A stretch of DNA of 64,000 nucleotides from Ianthella basta (taxonomy: Eukaryota > Porifera > Demospongiae > Verongiida > Ianthellidae). The notes below the pieces were generated by a model. It made no database searches. It worked only from the letters and a program-made list of their open reading frames with translations, and was not told where the DNA came from. Both the position numbers and the translations under genes were made by a program. Below, piece after piece: positions 26,780 to 38,800 of the stretch (position 1 is the stretch's first letter; every line of letters starts with the position of its first letter). The stretch lies in contig OZ025879.1 in NCBI GenBank assembly GCA_964019415.1, positions 3,550,637 through 3,614,636 on the forward strand. The letters are read 5' to 3'.

Positions 26780-27063
26780 TTGTCACTACTTTGTAATTGC
26801 ACAGTCAAGGGTGCTTGTGTCACTAAATTGCTTGTACTGACTGATGTGTGTGCATGATGTGACCTGTTCTTGCTAGGTAGCTGACCTCCCGCCTTCCTCT
26901 CCTGAAGGTACGCTGGGCTGACTTGGAAGAGCAAAAAGAAGAGCAGAAAAGGAGACTACAGATGGGTTTTGTGCTGGGCTCGTCCTGGGCCCGTGTCCCA
27001 GAGGAGCAGGTCACAGCCATCCTGCATGGCCAGCGCCGAGCCAGCTCTAGCTCCACAGACTGA
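22076..27063 (+). CDS. YLPM1: YLPM1-like proline-rich protein with P-loop kinase-like domain
   Basis: A thirteen-exon model gives 839 residues: 22076-22894, 23010-23074, 23126-23156, 23380-24048, 24402-24464, 24670-24768, 25226-25345, 25439-25573, 25696-25779, 25980-26075, 26392-26437, 26512-26648 and 26908-27063. The N-terminal half is extremely Pro-rich. Then come KIYTIDEVLDP, a P-loop ILRGLPGSGKG (about residues 533-542), LLALDTYFL, DGFFPVIVLEAVNN, RFWQEAKKKGYEVYVADL, and a C-terminal KRVRWADLEEQK motif. This order is that of animal YLPM1 (ZAP3), a nuclear RNA- and PP1-associated protein with an AAA_33-type nucleotide-binding fold. The exon 6 donor is uncertain: GTGAAT at 24769 keeps phase and leaves the GA-rich tract in the intron, while a later GTGGGG at 24937 also keeps phase. 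Coding tandem repeats probably vary in length. Confidence 0.88.
22325..22530. repeat. Coding 27-bp minisatellite in YLPM1 exon 1
   Basis: Tandem units of about 27 bp (CCTCCAAGGGCCCCACTACC...) encode repeated PPRAPLPPH. A related longer repeat pair follows at 22530-22710. All unit lengths are multiples of three, so copy number can change without breaking frame. Confidence 0.9.
23438..23515. repeat. Coding 12-bp repeat (EHRH)n
   Basis: GAGCACCGTCAT repeated about six to seven times in YLPM1 exon 4, encoding a histidine-rich (EHRH)n stretch. Confidence 0.95.
24117..24375. repeat. Intronic minisatellite, about 16-bp unit
   Basis: Units such as GTAGGGCGGCCCCGCT and GTAGAGTGGCCCCGCT alternate across about 260 bp in the YLPM1 intron just upstream of the P-loop exon. 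GC-rich. Confidence 0.93.
24777..25040. repeat. GA-rich polypurine tract
   Basis: Long GGAGGGAGGGG/GGAAGAGG sequence after YLPM1 exon 6. It can be read as Glu/Gly/Arg-rich protein, but in the exon frame it runs into a TAG at 25021. I treat it as intron. Confidence 0.8.
26110..26240. repeat. Intronic GTGAGGGAGG repeat
   Basis: Tandem GGTGAGGGAGGTGAGGGCAT-type units in the intron after YLPM1 exon 10. Confidence 0.85.
26719..26776. repeat. (CA)n microsatellite
   Basis: CA dinucleotide run in the last YLPM1 intron. Confidence 0.95.
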
Positions 27064-27968
27064 GAGCTAGGACTGTAGCAATGAGTGAATGTACTTTGGT
27101 GCATATGTATGTGAAGTGGATTTATGAGCATGCATATACACTCCATGTATGTGACATCCTGAGACATGTGGGCAGTTCACATGATTTTGTGTATAGATTC
27201 AGGTCACCTTTCTGTGCACTTGGTCCATCCCCCAAGCATTGACTACACAGCAGAAAGGGACTAACTAAAGTTTGCCACAGTTTAAGATGCGTATAAAAGT
27301 TGATACAGTACACTGCGTACACATAACACCATTTGCTGACCAAGTTCCTTGCATGTCCTTGAACTGCATACTGTGTACCTCCAGCTCTAGAGCACCTGCT
27401 GTTAGATGTGTAACCTAGCTCAACCAACTTTCACACACTGCAGTCTTGACATGAATTGTCCATCTGAGCGTCAATGCATGTAGTAGGGAGAGTGGCCATG
27501 CACCATTTTGGACACTGGGGAACATCTGGGACAATGATATGGTGTTGAAAGCGTGCGTGTGTGTGTGTGTGTGTGCACGCACATATGTGTGTGGTGTATG
27601 TAGCTGTGTACATGCATACTTACTCATGCTGCATTATAGCTATTAGGATGAATGAAACCGCTGCATTGTGCACATCAGGCCATATGATCAGGCACACTAG
27701 CTACCTAGTGCAAAGATAGTTACCAGCAAGGAATTACTATAATTAGCTGGCTGGTGACTTTGCTTCGCTCACTCGCGGCAGTATCACACTGTATTGCACA
27801 ATGTGATCGTCATTTTTTCATGTGCACCATGCACGTGAGATGAGGGGGCGGGGCTGATCACCTAAAATACGCCCTCCCGTGGCACCCACACTTGACCGGC
27901 AGACCACCAACCAGGACGTTGTGCAGCTGGCTTTCTGACAAGCTACCAAGGACAAAGATAGGCGTCAC
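27064..27968. other. Intergenic: YLPM1 3' end to NLR start
   Basis: No gene seen. It holds the YLPM1 3' UTR and a short (GT)n at about 27556-27574. The 150 bp before 27969 should contain the promoter/5' UTR of the NLR-like gene. Confidence 0.4.
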
Positions 27969-30867
27969 ATGGCTGAAACAGTCGATAAAGGTTAGCTATC
28001 TAACTAAACCCTCGTTCGTCGTAAAGTCATGGTAGCTAGCTACGTAGCTATGCATGAAGATAATATAATGACGCTTCAGCTACGACATTTTGTTTCGGAC
28101 TCCTTGCAGATGAATCAGTTCTACTCCGCCAGAAACCATCATTAAAGGTGCTACAAAATATTGTTGTTCCCAGAGTGTCGTCCAAATGGAAGACAGTAGG
28201 CCTCAACCTGAACATCAAATACTGTCGCCTTGAAGCCATTGAGGAGAGTAAGCACTACCAGACAGATGACTGCTGCACAGAGATGTTCTCCATCTGGCTG
28301 AATCTAGCACCTCACACTGGTAACCTTCCCCTAACCTGGAAGAGTGTCCTGTCTGCTATTGAGAAGGTGGAGAGAGTCACCAGTGAAGAGTTGCTGGCTG
28401 AGCTGAAGAGTAATGCAGGAGACCCTCTCCTTCAAGATGCAACTCATCAGGTAGCTAGTTATGTAACAAGTGAATAGTAACTGTCACAGTGAGACAGTAT
28501 AGCTCTGTACCTTGCTCTTGGGAATTTTCATGCATAAGACATAGATAAAGTACCCCTTTATCTATGATTACCTTAACATGCTCATGTCCACCCCACATGC
28601 AGGAAAGTCACAAGCTAGCAGCCGAGCTGAAGAGCTACTACGGCCGCCTGGAACCAGTTGCCCAGGATAGATACACTCCCAAACTGGACTTTGTACAGCT
28701 GGCTGTGGTGGAGTGCGAGAAGTATAGGACAAAGGAAACCCTAGAGGATTTCCTACATGCAGCAGTGAATGGGATTGATGATATCTATCAGAAGTCTAGT
28801 ACTCGTGTAGAGTACTGCGAGATACTGAAATTGGATATTGGCACTGATACTGGTAAGCGTATCATCATCAGTGGAGTTCCTGGCAGTGGTAAGACCACTC
28901 TTGTTCGTCAGCTCTGCAAGGACCTAGTGTTGGGCAATCTCCCCAGTGATTACACCCTTGTTGTTCTAGTGGAGCTTCGTGAGCTTATCCTGTTGCTAAA
29001 GGGTCAGGAGGAGGTGCAACTCCATCACTTCCTCACAAAGTTCGAGCATAAGGTTGACATCAGCCAGGTCTGCAAAGAGTTGGAAAAATCAGATGGAAAA
29101 GGCATGCTGTTAGTCCTCGATGGCTTTGATGAGTTGGATGCCAGGATGAAGAGTTGCCAACTACTGAAAAAACTTCTTTCAATTGAATCCAACTATTTGC
29201 CAGAGTGCGACATCCTTGTCACATCCCGCCCTGTTACTTGTCCAGACCTGTTGGAACTCATGCAGCCTCTCCATGGCCACATTGAGATTCTTGGCTTTTC
29301 TGAAAGTTGCATTGCTTCTTTTGTCAGGAACTACTTCAAATGTCTCGTGCAGCCATCCCCCAAGTTACCACCCACCCAGCAGCTACTTACACGGCCACCA
29401 CCTTCTCAGCCACCAGCCACACAGCCACCATTCTCTAAGGCACTCCCCTCCCAACAACCGCCCTCACAACCAGCATCCTCACAGCCATCAGTTGAAGGTG
29501 TTAGTGAGGCAGAGAAGCTGCTAAGTCGTCTTGACCAACTCCCTCAAGTCAAGGGAATGTGCAGGACTCCTGTGGTTTTGAACATTGTATGCAAGGTATG
29601 CCGGCTCCTCGGTGCCGACGGCCTGCCAGCAACCATGACAGGAATTTATGAGAAATTCATTATTCGTCAACTCCTGGCTAATGCCCCCGATGTCAAAGGT
29701 CACAAAGGCACAATAAGCAGCATTCTGCGTGTCCCCACTAGTGAGTACCCCTTTTTCAATGATTTGTGCAAGATTGCATTTGAGTGCTGTACCAAACAAA
29801 AGCTAATCATTTCCAAAGAAGATATCACTGAAGCCATTCCCCCTTCCATCCGAGGCAGCATCTATGGGCTCCTGGATGAAGATCCTGTTGAAGACATCTA
29901 TGCCTTAGAACTTGTACTGTACCACTTCATGCACAAAACGGTGCAGGAAGCCCTGGCTGCCTGTCATGTGGCAATGCTTCCCAATTCAAAATGCCATCTG
30001 ACACTGTGGCAGAAGTGGTTTGGTCGTCCAGAAATGGCAGAGGTGTGGAAATTTTATTGTGGCCTTACCAAGTTAAAGCACGTTGACATTTGCTCCATTC
30101 TTCAGTCTGTCGATTGGACCAGTCAGGATGTCTGTACCTTGCTGGTGGTATCCCTATTTGAAGCTGGCAACAGCAGCCTTGCTAGAGACTTGCTCCCTCG
30201 TATCTTTCCAGCTGAAATCAATGCTACCCTATCCACCCCGTATGAGACTGCTGCATTCGCATTTGCTGTGCAACACCAGATGTCACTCGTGAAGCTGCAT
30301 CTCACTATGGCAGACGTCTTTGGAACTGTCAACCTGCAGCCACTGCTTGATGCCCTATCATGCCACCCCACTGCAAGGAAGCTCACTTTTAACAGCAATG
30401 TGGTTGAGATTGCTGCAAATGGTGAGTGCTGAAGAATTGGAAGGAACTTGGCATGTGGGTATGTGTATGTTTGTGCAGAGTACATGATATAGGGTTCATA
30501 TATGCACACTGTAAGAACGGTATTGCCGAGCCAAAAAGCAAGGCAAGTAATCGTGATGTGTTGTCATCCCCCGTTTGTATATATGTATGTATATATGTAT
30601 ATCCGTCCCAGTCAACCCGAGACACCTAGGTCGCACAATAGCCTGGTGTTCTCCGCAGGCACTCACAACAATAAAACGCTCTACTTGGCCACCATCGGCC
30701 ACAAAACTGCTCAACACTCCACTTCAGCACTGCACGCTGCGTTCAGATTGTTGTTAATGTCACCCATTGCTCCAGCGAGGGCTACATGCCTGTTGGTGAT
30801 TCCGCCATATTGGCTGACGTCATTTGCCCCGCGTGGCCGGGGACACTTCCAATCTTTCCTCGGGTGA
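27969..30867 (+). CDS. NLR-like receptor: DEATH-NACHT protein
   Basis: Four exons in phase, 27969-27990, 28110-28450, 28603-30421 and 30659-30867, give 796 residues. Residues about 20-115 look like a DEATH-fold domain (SSKWKTVGLNL...CCTEMFSIWL...TWKSVLSAI). A NACHT domain follows, with Walker A GVPGSGKTTL at about 212-221, LLVLDGFDELD at about 290-300, and a sensor-like LVTSRPV. NACHT NTPases of this kind oligomerise when a ligand is sensed and recruit partners through the DEATH domain. Residues about 371-418 form an unusual Pro/Gln/Ser-rich insertion before the helical/winged-helix part. There is no clear leucine-rich-repeat array, although exon 3 ends near a LRR-like LQPLLDALSCHP. Exon 4 is weakly supported; the real 3' end may differ. 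Confidence 0.78.
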
Positions 30868-31385
30868 AGCGCACAACGCGCACTGTGTTAGCTCAGTAGG
30901 GACGGGCTTCCCTGCGCAGCTCCAAATATGTAGGTGTTGATTGCCCAGCTGCCCTCTAGTGCTTCGTCTGGCTTGCTATTCCTTCTTTCTGACAGCCAGT
31001 GAAAGCAGATTACAGATCTATTGCCTAAAATGTAATTGCCCAGGCCGAGTTATGCTCATGCACTGTACTTTACTGAAATAGCTAGCTATATACATTCAAA
31101 CGAGGCTGGTTGCATTTTAATGTATGCCCTAGTAATAATTAGAGATATCATACACCTTTTAGACATGATGTACATGAATGATGCACTATACCTGGCAAAG
31201 AGTCAGTAGTGGCCATTTTATTTACTGAGCTTTCCAGAAAGTGGTAGTAGGGAACACATCCAGTTTTGCAAGAAGCTCTTTTCCACAAACACAAGTGAAA
31301 TAGAGCGTATTTTCTCCTAACATTCAAAGATGAGAATTGAAAACTCTCAAAATTTCATGAAGTTTAGAAGAATTATAATACACAC
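30868..31385. other. Spacer; no gene seen
   Basis: AT-rich sequence with no recognised coding or RNA gene. Confidence 0.4.
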
Positions 31386-31605
31386 TAGCTGAATGCCCGC
31401 CCTTCGGGTGGGTTCCCAGCATATCGTTTAAAATTGGAGCGTTTAACCAATCAAAACCGTCCATTTAATTGGGAGCATTCTGTAGACTCGCTCCGTAAAA
31501 CTCCATGCGTACAGAACTTCCTTATGTTAATCCACTTCGTCTAAAGGAGTCCAGCGGCGAAGACGCTAACCACCTTAGGTCACCCCCCGTATTGCCGTGA
31601 TACAC
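31386..31605. repeat. Dispersed repeat family R, copy 2 (5' part)
   Basis: Starts with CTAGCTGAATGCCCGCCC and the short hairpin CCCGCCCTTCGGGTGGG, then AGCGTTTAACCAATC, and ends near CCCCCGTATTGCCGTGATA. It matches the first 200 bp of the copy at 32500-32990 at high identity, then stops abruptly. Confidence 0.8.
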
Positions 31606-32499
31606 ATGTACCCATTCATGCACCATGTTACAGTTGCTGGAATCTTAGGGCATAGCTACATACATTCACTGTAACGTTTTACATAGCATATAATAAGTAC
31701 AGTGCATGAATTACATTATACATGGACAACAGGCATATTATAAGTACAAATGCAGTGGGCTTGTATGTGCATGGGCTATCAAACATACCAAACACGTATG
31801 TGCAAATGCGAATACATTTGTTGTTTGTTGCGAATGCGATTGTTTCTTGTAACGTTTACCGAAAGCAATAGCAGTGAGTATGTGAATACCGCAAGTGACA
31901 GATGGTATGGGACATCCATGGTAACAGAAAAGCAGTTGAAAATGTGACAACACCGCAATTGAAATATCAACAAATCTCAAATCAATGAGGCGCACAATAA
32001 TAAACAATTACTATTATGGTGCAGGTACACTGTCTGCAGGTCCAGCTGGCATACCAATGAACAGACCAAGTTGACGAGACGGAAGATTCATAACAAAACT
32101 ACACATATTGCTACACAATAAAATGATACTATTGTAGGTAATGACATATACACACATACCTCAAAGGGACAAATTTGAACATAGTAAAGTGGTAAGCTTG
32201 ACATATGACATGATACAAAATATGCACTATGGGGGTTCTGGTGGTCTGGAGCTGAAGCGTATGACTCAAGATCCATGATTATGGGATGTTTCCGGTTCAA
32301 GCTCAAGCTCAGACCATGGCAGAATAGTTTTCAGTGGCAGCACCCCCTGATAACAAACAGCCCCACTGAACAAATAACAAACTGATCTTACTGTATGTGT
32401 GTCTGTGTTATTTGTACTATGAATGTATTGTGGGTGCCTGGAAGAGTAGCCTTCTGGCTAAAGGTTCCCCACATTAAATAAGATCAATTATTATTATTA
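31606..32499. other. AT-rich spacer; no gene seen
   Basis: Short frames only; nothing recognisable on either strand. Confidence 0.4.
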
Positions 32500-32990
32500 A
32501 GCCGAATGCCCGCCCTTCGGGTGGGTTCCCATCATATCGTTTGAAATTTGAGCGTTTAACCAATCAGAACCATCCATTTAATTGGGAGTATTCCGTAGAC
32601 TCGTTCCGTAAAACTCCGTACGTACAGAATTTACTTATGTTAATCCATTTCGTTTAAAGGAGTCCAGCGGCGAAGGCACTAACCACCTTAGGTCACCCCC
32701 CGTATTGCCGTGATATGCTCTTCCAAGTTTGGTGAAGATTGGTGAAAAATTGAAGGAGGAGTTCGTGCACAACCAAACACGATCTTTTCCCCTATCTCTT
32801 AGATATGGCGGCGACCGTAAAAGTGGCAAGAACTCGGACGGAACGACCTTAAACCAAATTTCGGCTCGGCGAGGTTACTCACAGTCCCCCTCTTCGTAAT
32901 CCTACCAAGTTTCGTGACGTTTCGTCCAGAATTGAAGGAGATTATCCCGAACAACGAAATGTGCGTTACGTTTATTATAATAAGATATAC
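32500..32990. repeat. Dispersed repeat family R, copy 3 (longest)
   Basis: GCCGAATGCCCGCCCTTCGG through TTGAAGGAGATTATCCCGAA, then an AT-rich TTATTATAATAAGATA tail. It shares ordered blocks with 14588-14930 and 31386-31605. No long open frame, so non-autonomous. Confidence 0.8.
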
Positions 32991-33087
32991 AGTACAATAC
33001 AACAAAATACAATACAATGCCATGCAATGAATAATAAAAAACATGCATGACTGGGAAGAGCAATATAGATGGCATGCAATGTCAGTG

Positions 33088-33757
33088 TCAGAGGCAGCAT
33101 ACCATCAAGTCCAGGGTATGGTTACTGGACACTGGTGGTGATCTCTTGATACAGGAGCCTTGCAGGCACAGGGCTGCTGATCTGAGCAAAGCGAAACTCA
33201 GTGCTGTGCAACGCCACCCCATTGTTGTGCTGTAGGGTAGGTGTCGCTTCTGGGCAAGGAGCACTGCTAGCCACAGGTAGAAGACAGTGGCTGCCTTGCC
33301 CATTCCGCCACTTGCTGCAAACGCCAGAAGTGTGAAAGAGGCTCTCTCAACTTCACGGACATGCTGTTCATAGGCTCGGCGCTTTTCCTGCTTGTGGCTG
33401 TGGTAGATGGCTGTCAGCTGATGAGACCGGTTGGTTGGGCACTTTGGTTGAAGACCCTTACATCAAAAAATGCCTATTCAAACTGACCTTCCCAGAAGCC
33501 TCTTGCACTGATGTCCAATCTGGCTTCCTCACCACGAATGCTTGTTCTCATGGACAGCACTTCTCCTGTGAGGGTTGCAGAGGTGGCTCCACAGTGACAT
33601 CACAGCATACCTCTTTCAGAAGGTTATCATCCAGTGGGGCAGGACAGTGCGTGGGCAATAGTGAATACTTATCCACAAACACAGTGTGAGGCCAGCAGCG
33701 GTGAGGACCAGCCATACCACAGGCCAAGGGCATCACAGTATGCTCCCTTGTGTACAT
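33088..33757 (-). mobile_element. Retroelement ORF fragment (reverse-transcriptase C-terminal region)
   Basis: Read on the minus strand and across frames, the order is LLKEVCCDVTVEPPLQP, ARLDISARGFWEG, FFDVRVFNQSA, EKRRAYEQHVREVE, SGGMGKAATVFYL and PYSTTMGW, then SFALLRSAALC. I know this order from the region downstream of the reverse transcriptase in retroelement-like predicted proteins of sponges and cnidarians. There is at least one in-frame stop (after EGQFE) and one or more frameshifts, so the copy is dead. No reverse-transcriptase catalytic motif is present; it is a 3' fragment. Confidence 0.7.
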
Positions 33758-33845
33758 ATGCTCACTTGTTCACATGCTTCTGCAGTCCTTGTACAGTACT
33801 TTCAAACTTCTTGACACAGTAGCAAGTATACTGTAGCTGTCTCTG

Positions 33846-34668
33846 CTTACACAACTGTGCGTGGGCGTTTCCTTTGATGTGGTCGGGTCAATAAATAACA
33901 TATCGACCCAACCACAGGTTGATAAGTTTTTTATCAACCTGGGGCTCTTATCACATTTGTGGACTCTTATTGTTTGAAGTGATTAAAATTACAAAGAACA
34001 CAGCATTCAAGTTGGTTGTAATGTCAGTCAAGTAGTCATGTTAACAAATGTCAGCTTCACGAAATGATTCTAACCCTAACTATTCCCCTGAAAGTTAATA
34101 ACGAGACTCTGTATGCTTCCATTGAAGCTAAACGACTTTTGCATGTCTTGCCAAGATGTAGCTTCAGGCTTTGATTATTGAGGCTCCTCTCCTTGCTTGA
34201 GTTGCTTCATCTTCTTGCTGGGGCTTTGAATTACACCTGCCAGAGCCTTGCGCTGCTGAAGTGACACTTCTTTGTACTCTTTTTCGTATTTAAAGGAACT
34301 TGGTCAAGGACTGCCGAATGGATGTCTTCACTAGACATTAGCGGACTGCATCTCTTCTCATAATGCTGTGAAGCAGCTAACAACAGAGCACCTTCCTCCT
34401 CCTCCTCTTTCTTCGCAAATAACTGTGAAGCCTGCAGCAGCAGATCATCAGTTGGCGATTCAGCGTTCAGACCAACGCATCCCGTAGGAACGGCAGGAAT
34501 GCAAAAGCTTACTGTGATCGTCTATGTCCCCCCAGATTGACAGTGGCTGCGAGAGGAGGTTCTACAGGGGCATCCGAAGCAGCAGTGCCAAGCAGTAGCC
34601 AGTCCGTCAACCATGCAAGCGAGTGCATTCCATTCAAAGTAAACGCCCACGCCTACGTTGTGTAAGAC
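33846..34668. mobile_element. Inverted-repeat element of about 820 bp
   Basis: CTTACACAACTGTGCGTGGG near 33846 pairs with CCCACGCCTACGTTGTGTAAG near 34648-34668 as an imperfect inverted repeat extending through GGGCGTTT. Inside the left end a second palindrome, TGTGGTCGGGTC...GACCCAACCACA (33877-33918), is followed by a GGTTGATAA...TTATCAACC hairpin. No transposase frame is recognised. It is probably a non-autonomous DNA element. Confidence 0.55.
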
Positions 34669-34669
34669 A

Positions 34670-34760
34670 GTTATTGGTTGAGATGCGATTTATTGCCCTC
34701 GGCGCTTTGTGCCTCGGGTCAATAAATCGCATCTCAACCTCTTCCTCATTCAATAACCTA
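34670..34760. repeat. Hairpin element
   Basis: TATTGGTTGAGATGCGATTT...AAATCGCATCTCAACC is a near-perfect palindrome with a GCGCTTTGTGC-type loop, directly right of the 820-bp inverted-repeat element. The CGGGTCAATAAAT word is shared with the left end of that element. Confidence 0.7.
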
Positions 34761-35339
34761 TATATACATGCAAAAGTAATATTTCTCATGTCCCCCAGAT
34801 CTTGTAAAAGGGTGGGAATTGTGAATAATTAGTGAATTTTAACTGATTAGAAGTAAGTGATGAGAAGTTCAAAATTAAAGCATTCTCTATTGCAATAGAG
34901 TGAAACAAATGCAATGAAATTACAAATCAAACTACAGAATATACAGTAGGGTTTTGACTGAAATTAGTATTCTTCCACAATACTTTTCACAAACTGATAC
35001 TGGCACATGTCGCACACAATGCAGCATGCCCTCACGCATGGAAACAAGCAGGTACAAACTTAGGAAAGCATTTATGTCAACAGACAAGCTGCACAAGATA
35101 TTCGTCTATGTCTTAGTTCAATTCAGTTAATCATTATTTTTTCACATGTGTACTCTCAATCCTCTATGTGTTTGACTACATAAGAATATCAAACAAAATA
35201 TGAAAGAAATTATCCTGGGCTTGATTTCTGGCAGTGCCACCTTTCTTTCCGACCCTATATTGTTTCAAAGGTCTTTGGACAGTAACAATGCTGATTGTGT
35301 CTTGATTCGACACGTTGCCTAATGGTCTTAGAATGTAGT

Positions 35340-35640
35340 CCCTTGGGAGTGCATGCAGAAGAGCCATGATAGAAGCTGCTGCAAGGAAGTTGTGCACTGC
35401 TGGACCAGACCAAATTATGAATGTGGCGACTTCTCAGCTTGCTCAGATCTTGACAGGCAACCATGCGTTACAATAAATTTTATATACGTAGGAAGCATGG
35501 CTATGGATCAATTTATTTGTACAGGTTTTTAGAATCTGGGCTTGAAAAGAGGCCCAATCAAAAACCTCTGGAAGAATTAGATGCTCAGGCCTCTGTTCAG
35601 ACAAATTTAGTATTCTGCCAGATTGTGTACATTCTCCTAT
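35340..35640. repeat. Dispersed repeat, copy 2 (related to 3880-4090 and 5900-6000)
   Basis: The first part (to about 35510) parallels 3880-4090. The second (35510-35640, TCTGGGCTTGAAAAGAGGCC...CCTCTG) parallels 5900-6000. In the first locus the helicase pseudogene lies between the two parts; here they are adjacent. This may represent one element with and without the helicase-coding interior. Confidence 0.4.
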
Positions 35641-35840
35641 GTCACTGTCTGGGCCTTGCTACCACTTTCCTGTCATTCTCTACTCCATTATACTACCCTC
35701 TCTGCTCAATGCGGCAATAGTGTGGAAGAGGTACTATACAAAGGGATAATTGTGTCATCAGGGTAATGTGAAATCAGACTTACATGATACATGCATAATT
35801 TGCTCCTGCATAAATTTGTTTGCCCTCATTCTCTGTTTAG

Positions 35841-38800
35841 ACATCCACTCTCTCTGTCAGTTCTTGAGAGGAAAGCACAGGTTGGCTGAAATAGGTCTGG
35901 TTGCAATGCCTATTATGGTAGTTGAGGCAGCACTCTCAGCTGAGAGTAGCACCATGAAGGAGCTTGAGTGGATCCATACCCTACTTGTAAGCACCTACAT
36001 ACATGTACTGCGGACAGTTTTGGGTCAGTTCTGTACAAGGAAAACATTTTGATGTGTTCAAATCATGAATTTAAACATGCACACCTTGAACTGCATGCCT
36101 CATCATACACTATCGGGCTTTTGTGATTATTTCTGATTCATGGATGACATCTTTTATCTCCCCTCAAAGCCTGAACCAGAGGAGTACAATTTAACAAGCC
36201 TTGCTGATTCCCTCCGAAGCTCAACTCTTAAAGGCATTACCATATCTGGGTACCTAGATGACATGCTACTCCCCATCTTGAGAGGGTTTGCTGCCAATAC
36301 CAATACAGTTGATCGGACAGTGGATTGTCGTGATCCATTCGTACTCGATACTCCATGTAAGTGGGGGCAATTCTTAGTGTATGTTCATATCTTTGCAGGT
36401 TTAATATTCAGTTTTCACCAATAATATTCTGTCATCATTGAGTATATTCAATGCATACAGAAAGCTAGCAAATCTTTAACGTCAACTTACCCTTTAAGCC
36501 AAACTGTCACTTAACTTTCAGCAAGGGAAGCACAGTTCATCCACATGAAGACCTGATAGGCATGGAAATTACTTACTACAGTGGAACCCCGCCTTGCGGA
36601 CACCCCTGAAAAGCGGACACCTTGATTATGCGGACACTTTCTAAAGTCCCAACGATTGGCCCTATGCTACCTGTATGAAGTTCCCCTTGAAATGCGGACA
36701 CCCCGTTATTCCGTATTGCAGACAGCGCCCTGTGCACCACCCTATACAACTCTGTATAAAACTCACCCGATAATGCGGACATTTTGATCAGCTGTCAGAA
36801 AGTGGCCACTCCCTGATGTGCACTGCTACTTCTGACAAGTGACAAGAACAGCACAGAAGTTGGCGAGTGCCGCAAATCATCTATACAAAGGATTTTGAAA
36901 GTGTCTTTAAGATTGGAAACTTCTGCGCGAACAGCTACCCTTTAGAATCGTCTTCAGAAATGGTGTGTGAGTCAAGTACTCGAGCGAACCACCTCTACCT
37001 TTACAAATTCGTCTTAGTTTGATACTTTTACAGGCATACTACATGATTGTTTCAACATATGGGCATTTAAGCCATACCTCTGAAATGCAGACACCCCTAT
37101 AATCAGGACACTTCTCTTGTTCCGAAGGGTGTCCGCATTATAGGGGTTCCACTGTATGCACATGGTGGGAAGGGGTAGGCTTGGTCATTCTCATTACCTG
37201 GAAATAGTGCATGGTACCACTCTTGGGAGAATTCGAATTTTTCAAATGGGAACCAACAGACAAACAAGCATATTTTGGTATAATACAGTTTGTAACAATC
37301 TCTAATTCTGATAATTGTTTAAACTTTGGTCCGAGAGCCGTCAGATCTGCTGGGTCTATTCCTACAGCCCTGCAAAATGTAGCAAACTGTAACTTATGTG
37401 CTTGTGTCAACAGTCCTTATATAGCTGCCATCACAGGTCACATGACGCAAGCCCTTTCATGGTTCTACATAATTATATAGCCTCTACTATCTACAGTATG
37501 TACGCATTAAGAGTTCGTCATTATACATGAACTCTGAGCCATTCTCAAGGGCTGTATAACATGGTAACATTACACACTGCTTATTCCTCTAATACAACAA
37601 GCGGAGATGCCATGCTTGTATCTCAATGCAGTGGTGTCACTATTGCCTGAGTTGAAACGTTTCTTAGTGCCCTGTGTCACTTGTCGCCTTTCAATGAGCC
37701 TGCCTGTTTGTCTTTGGGGCACTCTCCTGCTGGGGGTGGGAGGTGCTAGACGGCTGGAACAGCTAACAGTGGAGATGTTTGGCAAACCTGTAAGTAATGT
37801 ACTGTATTGCTGTTATACGTACGTTGTTTTGGCGGTGTGTTGTCATCATAGTGACATTGAATGTGATCCTTGTATCCAGGCAGAGGCTGGTCCAGCATGG
37901 GACGACATTGACCAGACAACACTGGAGGAAGTGCAGAAATCATGGGCACACAGCAAGTGTACAGAAGTACTTTTTAACACTTCTTCTGAGAGTGATGTGA
38001 GTAGGTGTGCAACACCCACAACACTGCACACCTCATATCACCTACATCACCACATCACACTGCACCACACCACACTATGCCATGCCATACCACACCACAC
38101 CACACTGCACTACACTGCACCACACTAGTCTCATGTAGCCAGACCGCCATCTTTGCTTAGACCTCGCCTTGTGTGAAGGTGGGGTCTGAGCAAAGATGGC
38201 AGTCTGGCTACACTGCACACCTCATATCACCTACATAACCACATCACACTGCACTATGCTACATGAGCCACCCCATACCCACCGGACTGCAATTATACGG
38301 ACTACATTACACCCATTATACCACACCTTGTTCACACACCACACTGCACCACACCACACTATGCCACACCACACTACGCCAGTCTCACGTAGCCAGACCG
38401 CCATCTTTGCTCAGACCCCGCCTTGTGCGAAGGCGGGGTCTGAGCAAAGATGGCTATCTGGCTACGCAAGACTAAGACTACACCACACCACACTATGTCA
38501 CTCTACGCCACACTACACTACACCACACCACACTACGTCACACTACACCTCACTACACCACACTACACCACACCACGCTACACCGCACTACACTACACTA
38601 CACTACATCACACTACACCGCACTACACCACACCACACTACGTCACACTACACCTCACTACACCACACTACACCACACCACGCTACACCGCACTACACTA
38701 CACCACACCACACTACACTACATCACACTACACCGCACTACACCACACCACACTACGTCACACTACACCTCACTACACCACACTACACCACACCACGCTA

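Noticed and set aside
30885..30945. tRNA-like A-box (TTAGCTCAGTAGGGA)
   Set aside because: No B-box (GGTTCGAATCC-like) at the right distance and no cloverleaf pairing.
38130..38475. CRISPR-like pair of similar palindromic repeats
   Set aside because: Only two copies, unequal spacing, a eukaryotic context and self-complementary arms typical of MITEs.
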